In this document: positions 25,588 to 33,249 of the stretch, piece by piece | How the letters are laid out: each line of letters opens with the position of its first letter | How positions within the stretch are numbered: the first letter of the stretch is position 1 | NCBI GenBank assembly: GCA_963836085.1 | Contig: CAWIHT010000012.1 | Location: forward strand, 1-64,000 | Origin: JAHEEL01 sp963836085 | GTDB lineage: Bacteria > Actinomycetota > Acidimicrobiia > Spongiisociales > UBA5794 | DNA: 64,000 nucleotides | Direction: 5' to 3' | The notes under the pieces: model-generated | The model's input: only the letters and a program-made list of their open reading frames with translations | What the model was told of the DNA's origin: nothing | The model's database searches: none | Program-made: the position numbers and the translations under genes

Positions 25588-26384
25588 CCGATACAGGTTG
25601 GACGATCACCACAGACTCAGACGATCCAATCGTTGCCACGGCGATCCACGCCGGTCACAGGCTCCGGCCGGACGTCGTCCCATTCACAGCCCTCGACGAT
25701 GATGTCCGCCTCCGCGAGGAGGATCCGTTCACGAATCGGTGGCTCTCGATCTCGAAGAATCAGGTCGACGTTCGCACTTCACGATTTGAGGTCGACGTCA
25801 ACCGGCCAAGAGACGGTGCCGTGTATCTCGATTCCGATGCGGCCTGGGCCCTCGATCTTTGGACGTCCCCGCTCCCGGACGACGTGATCGAAGGATCGCT
25901 CGCCGAATACGACGCCTTCTATCAAGACCTGGCCGCGGTCTGCGACGAGGTGGCCGCGAAACACCCCAGGTTCGTCGTCCTCGACCTCCACTCCTACAAC
26001 CATCGACGAGGTGGGCCCGACGCACCGGTCGACGATCCTGAACTGAACCCAGAGGTCAATGTCGGTACCGGTACGGTGGATGGCGCGCAATGGGCCGACG
26101 TCGTCGATGCGTTCTCGACTGCGATGAGAGAAGCACCGTTTGACGGCGGCCATCTCGACGTACGCGAGAACGTTCGTTTCAAGGGCGGCTACATGAGCCG
26201 GTGGATCAACGAACGGTACGCGGGACGCGGTTGTGCTCTAGCGATCGAAATGAAGAAGATCTTCATGGACGAGTGGACGGGCGAGGTCGACGAGGCCGTG
26301 CTCGCCACCATCGGGGACGCGCTCTCCACGGCAACGGACGCAGTTCGCGACGTCCTTGCCTCGTCACCTACCGCGGTTCGGTGA
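25584..26384 (+). CDS. N-formylglutamate amidohydrolase-like protein
   Basis: 266 residues; the ATG overlaps the stop of the ATP-grasp gene (ATGA). Family features: IHAGHRLRPD and REEDPFTNRW near the start, the histidine motif VLDLHSYNHRR, NVGTG, VRENVRFKGGYMSRWINERY and LAIEMKKIFMDEW with the metal-associated glutamate. The family hydrolyses N-formylglutamate or related amides. No histidine-degradation genes are near, so the usual Hut role is unlikely; a hydrolytic or editing step in the ATP-grasp pathway is an inference. Its 3' end overlaps the converging DUF1704 gene by 17 nt. Confidence 0.82.
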   Translation: MTDTGWTITTDSDDPIVATAIHAGHRLRPDVVPFTALDDDVRLREEDPFTNRWLSISKNQVDVRTSRFEVDVNRPRDGAVYLDSDAAWALDLWTSPLPDDVIEGSLAEYDAFYQDLAAVCDEVAAKHPRFVVLDLHSYNHRRGGPDAPVDDPELNPEVNVGTGTVDGAQWADVVDAFSTAMREAPFDGGHLDVRENVRFKGGYMSRWINERYAGRGCALAIEMKKIFMDEWTGEVDEAVLATIGDALSTATDAVRDVLASSPTAVR

Positions 26385-28320
26385 GTGCCACGAGGTCGTC
26401 GTTGCCGCGCAGGCGCTCCAGGCGATAGTGCGTGTCTGGCTGGTCGAGATAGCTGGGTCGCAGCGGCGGCGGTACAAGGACGCGCCGTCGCTGGAGTTCC
26501 TCAATCACCGGTGCGTGCTTCACTGAGATCTTCCCGACCAGGAGCGTCTCGAGGCGCCCACCGTCGCCGAGGTACTCCACAACGCGCTGGAGACCTCGGA
26601 GGTAGATCGCGTCCTTGACGAATCCTCCACTGCGGTGGACGCGTGCGGCGATCTGGAACGCCGTGCGCGGCGTCATGCCGTAGTCGCCGGTCAGAAGACC
26701 GAAGGTCTCGACGAACTCGCTACCGTCGCTCACCGCCCGTGCCGCAATCACGCGTGCCGCCAGCGTCCTGAGGCGGGCCTCCGTGAGTCCGGCAACGAGG
26801 TACTCGGCGAGCACGCCGAGTCCCTCCTGCAGTTCGTCGTACCCGGCAAGACCGTTCGCGAGGAGCTTGAACCGCTGAGCAGCCCCGTTCCAGTACGTCA
26901 GGATGTGCGTGCCAACCTCGTGCTGGATGAGCGGCTCAACCCGGTTGTCGGCGAATCGCATCTTCGACCCCACGAGGAGGCTCCCTTGCGAGACGACGAG
27001 CGACGTCACATCGTCGCGCAACTCGACGGTGGCGCTGACACGTGGGTCAGCCTGCCGAAAGCGCTCGATCTCTTCTGCAGCAACGGCAGCGAAGGCCTCG
27101 GCATCAACGCTCTTGCCCCTGCGCTTCGACTCGGCGGGCGGCACCCGAGTGAGGAGGTCGCGCGCCGTCGCCACCATGGAAGGTTCCACCGCCCCATAGA
27201 GGGCAATGCTGGAGGGGAGAAAGCGGGGCCTGCCACGATCGCCGAGAAGGTCGAGTTGCAGGGACAACTCTCTCTGCTTCTCTCGGAAGATCGACTCGAG
27301 TGTGGGGTCCTCCACACGTTCGATAGGTATCGCATACAACGCCCGCTTCAGCGCCGTGGGGTCAACATCGAGGTGCCGATAGGCAAACCGCGGCGACCGG
27401 CCGAACTTCGCTCGTCGGAAGGCACTGTATTCGGAGTTGGTGTTCACGGGCGAAGCCATGAGGAGCAGATCGAACGCCGAGCCCACGGCCGCGAGCTCCC
27501 GATCGACGCGAGTGGCGGCACGCACGAAGGCACGGCGACCGAGTGCCTGGTAGTGCCGGGGACGATGGGTGGTTTGGTTGAATGCAAACTCATAGAGCGA
27601 CTGCTGGAGCGCCCTCGAGAACTGGCGGTGGAGTGCCCGGGCGACGACCGGGTACACCTCTCCGGTGTCGTCGTCCCGGTAGATCGGCCTCACCTCGACT
27701 CCCGTCACTCGTACCGGCGATGTCGCTGTGCCAAACGAGCGCGAGATCTTCGGCACCCCGGGCGGCGAGAGGCGGCCACCGGCCGCGAGATCGACCTCCG
27801 CCGGCACGCCATCGATCTGAACCCTGCGCAAACCCTTCAGCAGGCGCACGACGCTCGGAGACTCGGCCTCGCGTCGTGCCACTACCACCCTGAATCCAGG
27901 CGGTCGAGGGGCACCGTCGGGCATAGCTCCGTTCTCGCCACGGGCACCGTCCCAAACCTCAACGATCAGGAACCCGCCAAACACCTCCGTCATTGCCTCG
28001 GCGATCGTCGAGATCAAGACGGCGGTCTGTTGCCGGTGTTTGCGATGCCGTGGAGCGATGAGATACGAGGCCTCACCCTTCACGAAGCGTGCCGCACCGG
28101 CATCCTCACTGTCGCCGGGCGGGCGATAGACGATCAGGAACGGCAACTGCCGATCGATGTGAAGTCGCCCACCGTCGGGCAGGGATCGGCGGATCGGCAG
28201 GTCGCGTTCGAGCCGATCCGCGATCTGCCCGATCAGCTTGGTACCGATGACGGAACGATTTCCAGTCGATGCCACGATGCTCCATTCGGGCCGGGAGTGG
28301 ACAACCACACGCGCCCACAT
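26368..28320 (-). CDS. DUF1704 / QEGLA-motif zinc metallopeptidase (MATCAP-like)
   Basis: 650 residues. The zincin motif HEVGTH (HExxxH; His467, Glu468, His472) is followed by LANGLAGYDELQEGLGVLAEYLVAGL, whose QEGL gives the family its name. The bacterial family was annotated as flavohemoglobin-expression modulating. The animal homologues (KIAA0895/MATCAP) are now known as carboxypeptidases that remove the C-terminal tyrosine of tubulin, so a C-terminal peptidase activity is likely. The N-terminal 300 residues (LPIRRSLPDGGRLHIDRQLPFLIVYR onwards) belong to the same family. It faces the ATP-grasp/amidohydrolase genes and shares 17 nt with the latter. A TAGACT hexamer about 18 nt upstream of ATG 28320 could be its -10. 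Confidence 0.85.
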   Translation of the reverse strand: MWARVVVHSRPEWSIVASTGNRSVIGTKLIGQIADRLERDLPIRRSLPDGGRLHIDRQLPFLIVYRPPGDSEDAGAARFVKGEASYLIAPRHRKHRQQTAVLISTIAEAMTEVFGGFLIVEVWDGARGENGAMPDGAPRPPGFRVVVARREAESPSVVRLLKGLRRVQIDGVPAEVDLAAGGRLSPPGVPKISRSFGTATSPVRVTGVEVRPIYRDDDTGEVYPVVARALHRQFSRALQQSLYEFAFNQTTHRPRHYQALGRRAFVRAATRVDRELAAVGSAFDLLLMASPVNTNSEYSAFRRAKFGRSPRFAYRHLDVDPTALKRALYAIPIERVEDPTLESIFREKQRELSLQLDLLGDRGRPRFLPSSIALYGAVEPSMVATARDLLTRVPPAESKRRGKSVDAEAFAAVAAEEIERFRQADPRVSATVELRDDVTSLVVSQGSLLVGSKMRFADNRVEPLIQHEVGTHILTYWNGAAQRFKLLANGLAGYDELQEGLGVLAEYLVAGLTEARLRTLAARVIAARAVSDGSEFVETFGLLTGDYGMTPRTAFQIAARVHRSGGFVKDAIYLRGLQRVVEYLGDGGRLETLLVGKISVKHAPVIEELQRRRVLVPPPLRPSYLDQPDTHYRLERLRGNDDLVALTEPR

Positions 28321-28438
28321 TGCCGCGGCGCCCAGCCGAGTCTACGGTCCCGCTGCGGCCTCGCCGTACGATCCCAGATGCCCCATGAGGCACGATCGTC
28401 TGTCGCTAGGATCGGTGTTCGATCCAGGAGGATGCGCC

Positions 28439-29167
28439 TTGGCACTGGTGGACTGCCCAGAATGCGGTGATCGCGTCTCAACAATCTCGCCGCAGTGTCC
28501 CAACTGCGGTCACGTTCTCTCCAAGGAGACCGCGGAGATCCAGCAGGACCCCGACGCTGTTGCCGCCGCACGTCTGCCGGTTGATCCGCCCGCTCCCGCG
28601 ACACAGGCCCAGCCACGTTCGCAGAGCAACTGGGTTGTCGCCGCCGTCGTCGCGGCGATCGTCGGAGCGATCCTCGCCGTTGTAGCGGCCGCGGTGATCC
28701 TTGCCGGATCGGTCACCATCGAGAACCCGTTCGACGACTCCGACTCCACCGATGCGGCCGGCCAGACGGCCATTGTTGAGACGACCGTCGTCGTGGACGC
28801 ACCCAGCGACTACGGACTGGCGGTCGGCGAGTGCATCGACGACAGCGAACTGGAGCACTACTTCGCAGGCGACGACTACGCCACGACATCGTGCGATGGT
28901 CCGCATGACAACGAGGTGTACTACCTCCACGAGTATCTGCCCGGGCCGTTCCCAGGAGAGGACGCCGTCAGCGAGGAACTGGAGGACGTGTGCCGGGGAG
29001 AGTTCGAGGGGTACGTCGGCCGTGACTACGAGTCGTCTTCCCTGGTGATCTACCGCCTCTGGCCGGGATCGGATTTGTGGGAGTCTGGGGGACGCATCGG
29101 CGAATGCCTGCTCTACGACAGCGATCTGGAGCCATTGACCGGATCGGCCTACCAGAGCGGCTGGTAG
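28439..29167 (+). CDS. zinc-ribbon, single-TM protein with Septum_form-like domain
   Basis: 242 residues from the TTG at 28439, chosen because AGGAGG lies 7 nt upstream; a longer ATG form (28385) would lack this site. Residues 4-24 are a zinc ribbon (CPECGDRVSTISPQCPNCG). A Pro/Gln-rich spacer is followed by one transmembrane helix (about 63-90). The outer domain GLAVGECIDDSELEHYF...TTSCDGPHDNEVYYLHEYLPGPFPGEDA resembles the actinobacterial Septum_form domain, with two conserved Cys and the HDNEVY motif. A role in envelope or division is possible by family name only. The -10 is probably TAGGAT (28407-28412), giving a leader of about 20 nt. Confidence 0.75.
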   Translation: MALVDCPECGDRVSTISPQCPNCGHVLSKETAEIQQDPDAVAAARLPVDPPAPATQAQPRSQSNWVVAAVVAAIVGAILAVVAAAVILAGSVTIENPFDDSDSTDAAGQTAIVETTVVVDAPSDYGLAVGECIDDSELEHYFAGDDYATTSCDGPHDNEVYYLHEYLPGPFPGEDAVSEELEDVCRGEFEGYVGRDYESSSLVIYRLWPGSDLWESGGRIGECLLYDSDLEPLTGSAYQSGW

Positions 29168-29184
29168 GTCCAGCTAGCTGCCTT

Positions 29185-29715
29185 TCAACCCGGCCGGGTG
29201 TCGTAGACCAGACGGATCGCACCGTTGGCATATGGCACGGACCCGACCAATCGCATCGGACCGTCGTAGGCGTCGGCGAAGAGCGGGATCCCGCTGCCGA
29301 GTGCCAGTGGCATCACGGTGATATCGAGCGTGTCGATCGCACCACCGCGCAGACCCTCGGTGACGACCTTCCCGCCGCCGAACACCCACAAGCGTTTCGG
29401 CGTCTCTGCTGAGAATGAGCGAATCGCCTCTGCGGTCGGCGTCGACGCAAAGCGGATGTCGGCACCGTCGGGAACCGGGAGGTCGGTGCGGGTGGTGAGC
29501 ACCATCGTTGGCCGAGCACCCCACATCCACCCCCACTCGACGGCCTGCACATATGACGTGCTCCCCATGATCAGGGCACCGATGCTCTCCGTGAACGCGT
29601 CGAAGTCAAACTCCTCGATCGGGTAGTTCTCGAGATAGTCGACGGACCCATTGGTCCGGCACACGTATCCATCGAGTGTGACGGCAAGACTCGCGACAAC
29701 GTCTCCTTCTCTCAT
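29185..29715 (-). CDS. dihydrofolate-reductase-fold protein (RibD C-terminal-like)
   Basis: 176 residues. The N-terminal VASLAVTLDGYVCRTNGSVDYL is the strand-helix of the RibD_C/DHFR-like family. ALIMGSTSYVQA, KRLWVFGGGKVVTEGLRGGAIDTLDITVMPLALGSGIPLF and the terminal RLVYDTRP complete the NADPH-binding fold. Such stand-alone proteins are reductases with mostly unknown substrates; it is not the folate enzyme FolA. The start is supported by TAGGGT 6 nt upstream. Confidence 0.85.
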   Translation of the reverse strand: MREGDVVASLAVTLDGYVCRTNGSVDYLENYPIEEFDFDAFTESIGALIMGSTSYVQAVEWGWMWGARPTMVLTTRTDLPVPDGADIRFASTPTAEAIRSFSAETPKRLWVFGGGKVVTEGLRGGAIDTLDITVMPLALGSGIPLFADAYDGPMRLVGSVPYANGAIRLVYDTRPG

Positions 29716-29721
29716 CGCCTC

Positions 29722-29727
29722 ACCCTA
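29722..29727 (-). promoter_or_regulatory. -10 hexamer TAGGGT, leaderless start of DHFR-like gene
   Basis: On the minus strand TAGGGT ends 6 nt before ATG 29715. Confidence 0.45.
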
Positions 29728-29803
29728 TTCGACCGCGCCGATCGGCGGGTTGTGAGTCGCCCCGCGTTCACCCGTACGATCAGCCACCGCCGATAGGAGC
29801 AGA

Positions 29804-30670
29804 ATGCCAGATCTCGTCGTTGTCACCGGTGCCTTGGGCAATGTGGGCGCCGGGGTCGTCGCTGCCCTCGCCGGCCGCGACGTCGCAGTTCGCGTTGCAG
29901 ACATCAACGAGGCGGCGCTCGCCGAGCGGTTCCCCGACTGTGACCGGGCGATGCTGGACTTCACGGACCCGTCCACGTTCGATGCTGTCGTTGCGGGCGC
30001 CCGCCGTCTGTTTCTGATTCGACCGCCGGCAATCTCACGTGTGTCGAACACGATCAACCCATTCATCGACGCGGCTCAAGATCACGACGTCGCCCATGTG
30101 GTGTTCTCGTCGGTGGCCGGGGCCGAATCGAACCGGATCGTCCCCCACCACCGGATCGAGGCCCACCTGACGGCGTCGTCGATGGCGTGGACGATGCTGC
30201 GCCCCGGCTTCTTCGACCAGAACATCGCCACGGCCTATCGCCAGGACATCGTGGAAGACGATCGGATCTACGTCCCGGCTGGGGACGGACTCGTGGCGTT
30301 CATCGACGCCCGCGACATCGGAGAAGTCGCCGCCATGTGTCTCTCGGAGGCCGGGCACGAGATGCAGGGCTACCACCTGACCGGGCCGGAGGCCGTCACC
30401 TTCGAGCAGGTTGCAGCGGTGCTCTCCAATCATCTCGGTCGGACCATCACCTATGAGCCGGCGTCGGTATTGGGATATTTCCGGCACCTCAGAAGTCAGG
30501 GCCTCGTGCTGCCCCACGCCGTCGTCCAGACGATCCTCCACACCGGCCTCCGCACGGGCGATGCCGAGGCGGTCACGTCAACGGTCCAGGATCTTCTCGG
30601 CAGACCGGCCCGATCTCTCAGCGAGTACATCGCCGACAACCTCGAACTCTGGCGGCCGACGAGTCCGTAG
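29804..30670 (+). CDS. NmrA-like NAD(P)-binding protein (atypical SDR)
   Basis: 288 residues. The N-terminal VVVTGALGNVGAGVVAALAGRDVAVRVAD is a Rossmann motif of the TGxxGxxG type seen in NmrA and azoreductase-like atypical SDRs. VVFSSVAGAE and WTMLRPGFFDQNIA are the usual second and third landmarks. The catalytic YxxxK of classical SDRs is absent, fitting a sensor or a quinone-reductase-like member. ATG 29804 follows TAGGAGCAG, a good Shine-Dalgarno. Confidence 0.85.
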   Translation: MPDLVVVTGALGNVGAGVVAALAGRDVAVRVADINEAALAERFPDCDRAMLDFTDPSTFDAVVAGARRLFLIRPPAISRVSNTINPFIDAAQDHDVAHVVFSSVAGAESNRIVPHHRIEAHLTASSMAWTMLRPGFFDQNIATAYRQDIVEDDRIYVPAGDGLVAFIDARDIGEVAAMCLSEAGHEMQGYHLTGPEAVTFEQVAAVLSNHLGRTITYEPASVLGYFRHLRSQGLVLPHAVVQTILHTGLRTGDAEAVTSTVQDLLGRPARSLSEYIADNLELWRPTSP

Positions 30671-30689
30671 TGACGACTCCGGCGGATCT

Positions 30690-32018
30690 CTACCGGGTGG
30701 CGAGATCGATCCCGGTCTCGACCGCCTGGAGGTTGACCTCGGAGAATGAGCCCACGCCTGCGGACTGGCGCAGAGCGTCGATCGGATAGGGATTGGTGAG
30801 CGTGAGCGCGGCGGTGAGGAACACGAGTCCCAGTGAGGTCTTCGGGATGCGCGTCGGGGCGGCCTTCGGATCGATCACCACGACGCGAGCATCCGTCACA
30901 ACATCGGCGTAGTCGGGGATCGTCAGCACGAGGTCGTCGGTGCTCATACCAGACAGGTATGGGCCGGCCTTGCCGTAGCCGTCGGCGGAGATGATCCCGA
31001 GCACGTCTGGGCTCGTCACCGCGGTCAGCGGCATCTCCTCAGGGGCGAGCCACATCTCGGTCACCGAGTGGCCGGCCTTCACCGTCACCGGGTAGTCGTC
31101 GCGCTGTGCCGCCCAGAGGCCCGAACGAATCCCGCCGACGGCGACCAGTCGGGCCGCCGACCGGACCTTGCCTCCTGCGGATCCGGCGATGACGATCGAC
31201 ATCGGCCGCTCGAGCGTGTGCTGGAAGTCGACCGGAATCGGGCGGGCGCCGGCAACGGGAGATCCTGCGACGGCGGCATGCGCGGCCCGGTAGCCGGATG
31301 CGTACTCCGTCACCGATCTCTCGTAGAGGAGGCCCGGATCCATCCCCCAGGACCGCATCGACTCTTCCATCCCTGCGCGGGTGAACTTGTTCGACCGCAC
31401 GTAGTAGGCGGTGCACAGGTCCCAGATGTCGAGCAGCGCAAAGCCAGGCGTGGTCATCGCCGCAACGAACCGGTCTGCCAGATCCTTGTCGAACGACGAC
31501 CCGCGGTAGACGTATGCGGCACCGTTGACGCCGACGGTCGCGCAGATGTCGAGGGGGTGCTCGAGGTTGCCGTGCGGCGTCGTCGACGTGACGCCGCCTT
31601 CGGGTGTCGTCGTGGAGTGCTGGCCTCCGGTCATGCCGAAGTTGAGGTTGTTCATCACGATGACGGTGATCCCGATGTTGCGGCGTGCCGCAGAGAGCAG
31701 GTGCGCGCCGCCGATGCCCGTCCCGCCATCACCCATGATGACGATGACTTCGAGGTCGGGGCTGGCGAGTTTGATCCCGGTGGCGTAGGTGATCGAGCGT
31801 CCGTGGAGTCCGTGGAACGCCGAGGTGTTGAAGTACTGGTCGGAGAGCCCTGAACAGCCAATGTCGGAGACGATCACCACGTTCGCCGGGTCGAGGTCGA
31901 GTTTGATCATCGCCTCGTTGAGGCGGTCGAGGATGGGGCCGTGGCCACATCCCGGACAGAACGGGTAGGGATCGTCGGTGCGGAACGTGGCGATGGGGGT
32001 GATCGTGATCGTGCTCAT
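30690..32018 (-). CDS. 2-oxoacid:ferredoxin oxidoreductase, beta-gamma fusion
   Basis: 442 residues. Residues 1-250 are the thiamine-diphosphate beta subunit: FCPGCGHGPILDRL (two cluster Cys), SDIGCSG, and the ThDP/Mg motif IMGDGGTGIGGAHLL...NNLNFGMTGGQ. From about 265 a second domain follows (RPMSIVIAGSAGGKVRSAARLVAVGGIRSGLWAAQRDDYPVTV), which fits the POR gamma family. Gamma is more often separate or joined to alpha. The complex oxidatively decarboxylates a 2-oxoacid (2-oxoglutarate or pyruvate) to acyl-CoA with ferredoxin as acceptor. The ATG overlaps the stop of the alpha gene (ATGA). No ferredoxin-like delta subunit is adjacent. Confidence 0.9.
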   Translation of the reverse strand: MSTITITPIATFRTDDPYPFCPGCGHGPILDRLNEAMIKLDLDPANVVIVSDIGCSGLSDQYFNTSAFHGLHGRSITYATGIKLASPDLEVIVIMGDGGTGIGGAHLLSAARRNIGITVIVMNNLNFGMTGGQHSTTTPEGGVTSTTPHGNLEHPLDICATVGVNGAAYVYRGSSFDKDLADRFVAAMTTPGFALLDIWDLCTAYYVRSNKFTRAGMEESMRSWGMDPGLLYERSVTEYASGYRAAHAAVAGSPVAGARPIPVDFQHTLERPMSIVIAGSAGGKVRSAARLVAVGGIRSGLWAAQRDDYPVTVKAGHSVTEMWLAPEEMPLTAVTSPDVLGIISADGYGKAGPYLSGMSTDDLVLTIPDYADVVTDARVVVIDPKAAPTRIPKTSLGLVFLTAALTLTNPYPIDALRQSAGVGSFSEVNLQAVETGIDLATR

Positions 32019-33142
32019 CGCACGGCCTCGGCGATCTCATCGACGGTGATCAGCGTGCCGTCGATCCGGTTTACGCCGAGCACCTCGCGGTCGCCTGCGA
32101 TGCGTTCGATCTCCCTCCGGTACAGACCCATGTTGAGTTCTGGAACGATGATCCGAATGATCCCTTCGAACGCGGCAGCCAGCGCCGACTCGGGGATCGG
32201 CCACAAGCTCTGCACGACCAGCCCCGACGCTTTGATGCCCTCGGACCGAAGCCTGGCGATTGCACCGCGCGCCGCGCCGGCGGTGACGCCGTAGGAGATG
32301 ACCAGCGTGTCGGCTCCCGGTTCCGGGTCGGCGTCGACCATCTCGATCTCATCGCGGTGCGCTTCGATCTTGTCGATCAGGTGCTGGTTGAGATCACCGA
32401 CCTTCTCGGCGCTCTTGGTGATGTAGGCGCCTTCGTCGTGCGTGGATCCCGTGAGGCGGAACGGGTCGCCGTCGCCGTAGCGCCGCATCGGTTCGACGGC
32501 GTCGGAGGGGTGCCAGGCATACGGGAGGCCGTGGTCCTTCTCGACCCGATCAATCGCTTCGACGTCGGGGTACTCGTCGACATCGACCGCGGACAAGGTC
32601 ATGGCGAGTTCCTTGTCGGTCAGAAGGAAGACCGGGCAGCGGAACCGCTCGGCGAGTTCGAAGGCCTTGGCGGTCAGCCCGTAGGACTCGGGGACGCTCG
32701 ACGGGGCGAGCACGATCACGGGGTATCCCCCGCCGGTGCCCCACCGCACAAACTGGATGTCGCCCTGGGCAACGGTGGTGGCACCGCCGGTCGCCGGGCC
32801 AAGACGCTGCACGTCGACGATGACGAGCGGAACCTCTCCCATGATGGCGAGGCCGATGTTCTCGGAGTAGAGGCTGATCCCAGGCCCGGATGTAGCCGTC
32901 ATCGACTTCGCCCCTGCCATGGCTGCGCCGAGGCACATCCCCATCGATGCGATCTCGTCCTCGCCCTGCATGGCGACGCCACCCACCTTGGGGAGTTCGC
33001 GCATCATCGCCATGAGGATTCCGGAAGCGGGCGTGATGGGGTAGCCGGCGAAGAAGGTGCAGCCGGCGTCGATCGCTCCACGCACGATCGCGGTTGCTCC
33101 GTCCACGTACTCGCGGCGCGGCGCTTCAGTAGTCGTAGTCAT
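32015..33142 (-). CDS. 2-oxoacid:ferredoxin oxidoreductase, alpha subunit
   Basis: 375 residues, the plain alpha (pyrimidine-binding) subunit. The N-terminal FFAGYPITPASGILMAMM and VAMQGEDEIASMGMCLGAAMAGAKSMTATSGPGISLYSENIG are the conserved domain I blocks. The C-terminal TLVISYGVTAGAARGAI and LVVQSLWPIPESAL form domain II. It pairs with the overlapping beta-gamma gene. ATG 33142 stands 6 nt after TAGCCT, so the operon message is probably leaderless. With acetyl-CoA synthetase next door it suggests 2-oxoacid and acetate carbon flow through ferredoxin. Confidence 0.92.
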   Translation of the reverse strand: MTTTTEAPRREYVDGATAIVRGAIDAGCTFFAGYPITPASGILMAMMRELPKVGGVAMQGEDEIASMGMCLGAAMAGAKSMTATSGPGISLYSENIGLAIMGEVPLVIVDVQRLGPATGGATTVAQGDIQFVRWGTGGGYPVIVLAPSSVPESYGLTAKAFELAERFRCPVFLLTDKELAMTLSAVDVDEYPDVEAIDRVEKDHGLPYAWHPSDAVEPMRRYGDGDPFRLTGSTHDEGAYITKSAEKVGDLNQHLIDKIEAHRDEIEMVDADPEPGADTLVISYGVTAGAARGAIARLRSEGIKASGLVVQSLWPIPESALAAAFEGIIRIIVPELNMGLYRREIERIAGDREVLGVNRIDGTLITVDEIAEAVR

Positions 33143-33148
33143 TCCGAA

Positions 33149-33154
33149 AGGCTA
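33149..33154 (-). promoter_or_regulatory. -10 hexamer TAGCCT, leaderless start of the oxidoreductase operon
   Basis: On the minus strand TAGCCT ends 6 nt before ATG 33142; no Shine-Dalgarno. Confidence 0.5.
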
Positions 33155-33249
33155 GACCCGGAGCCCACCATCGGGCGGTTACTTCGCACCCCAAACGCGG
33201 GCATCCACGCGACCGGAGCCGCGTGGATGCGCCGTGGTCATTTGGCTGA

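Noticed and set aside
26635..28470. 611-codon plus-strand frame
   Set aside because: Antisense to the DUF1704 gene; Arg/His-rich composition typical of a shadow frame.
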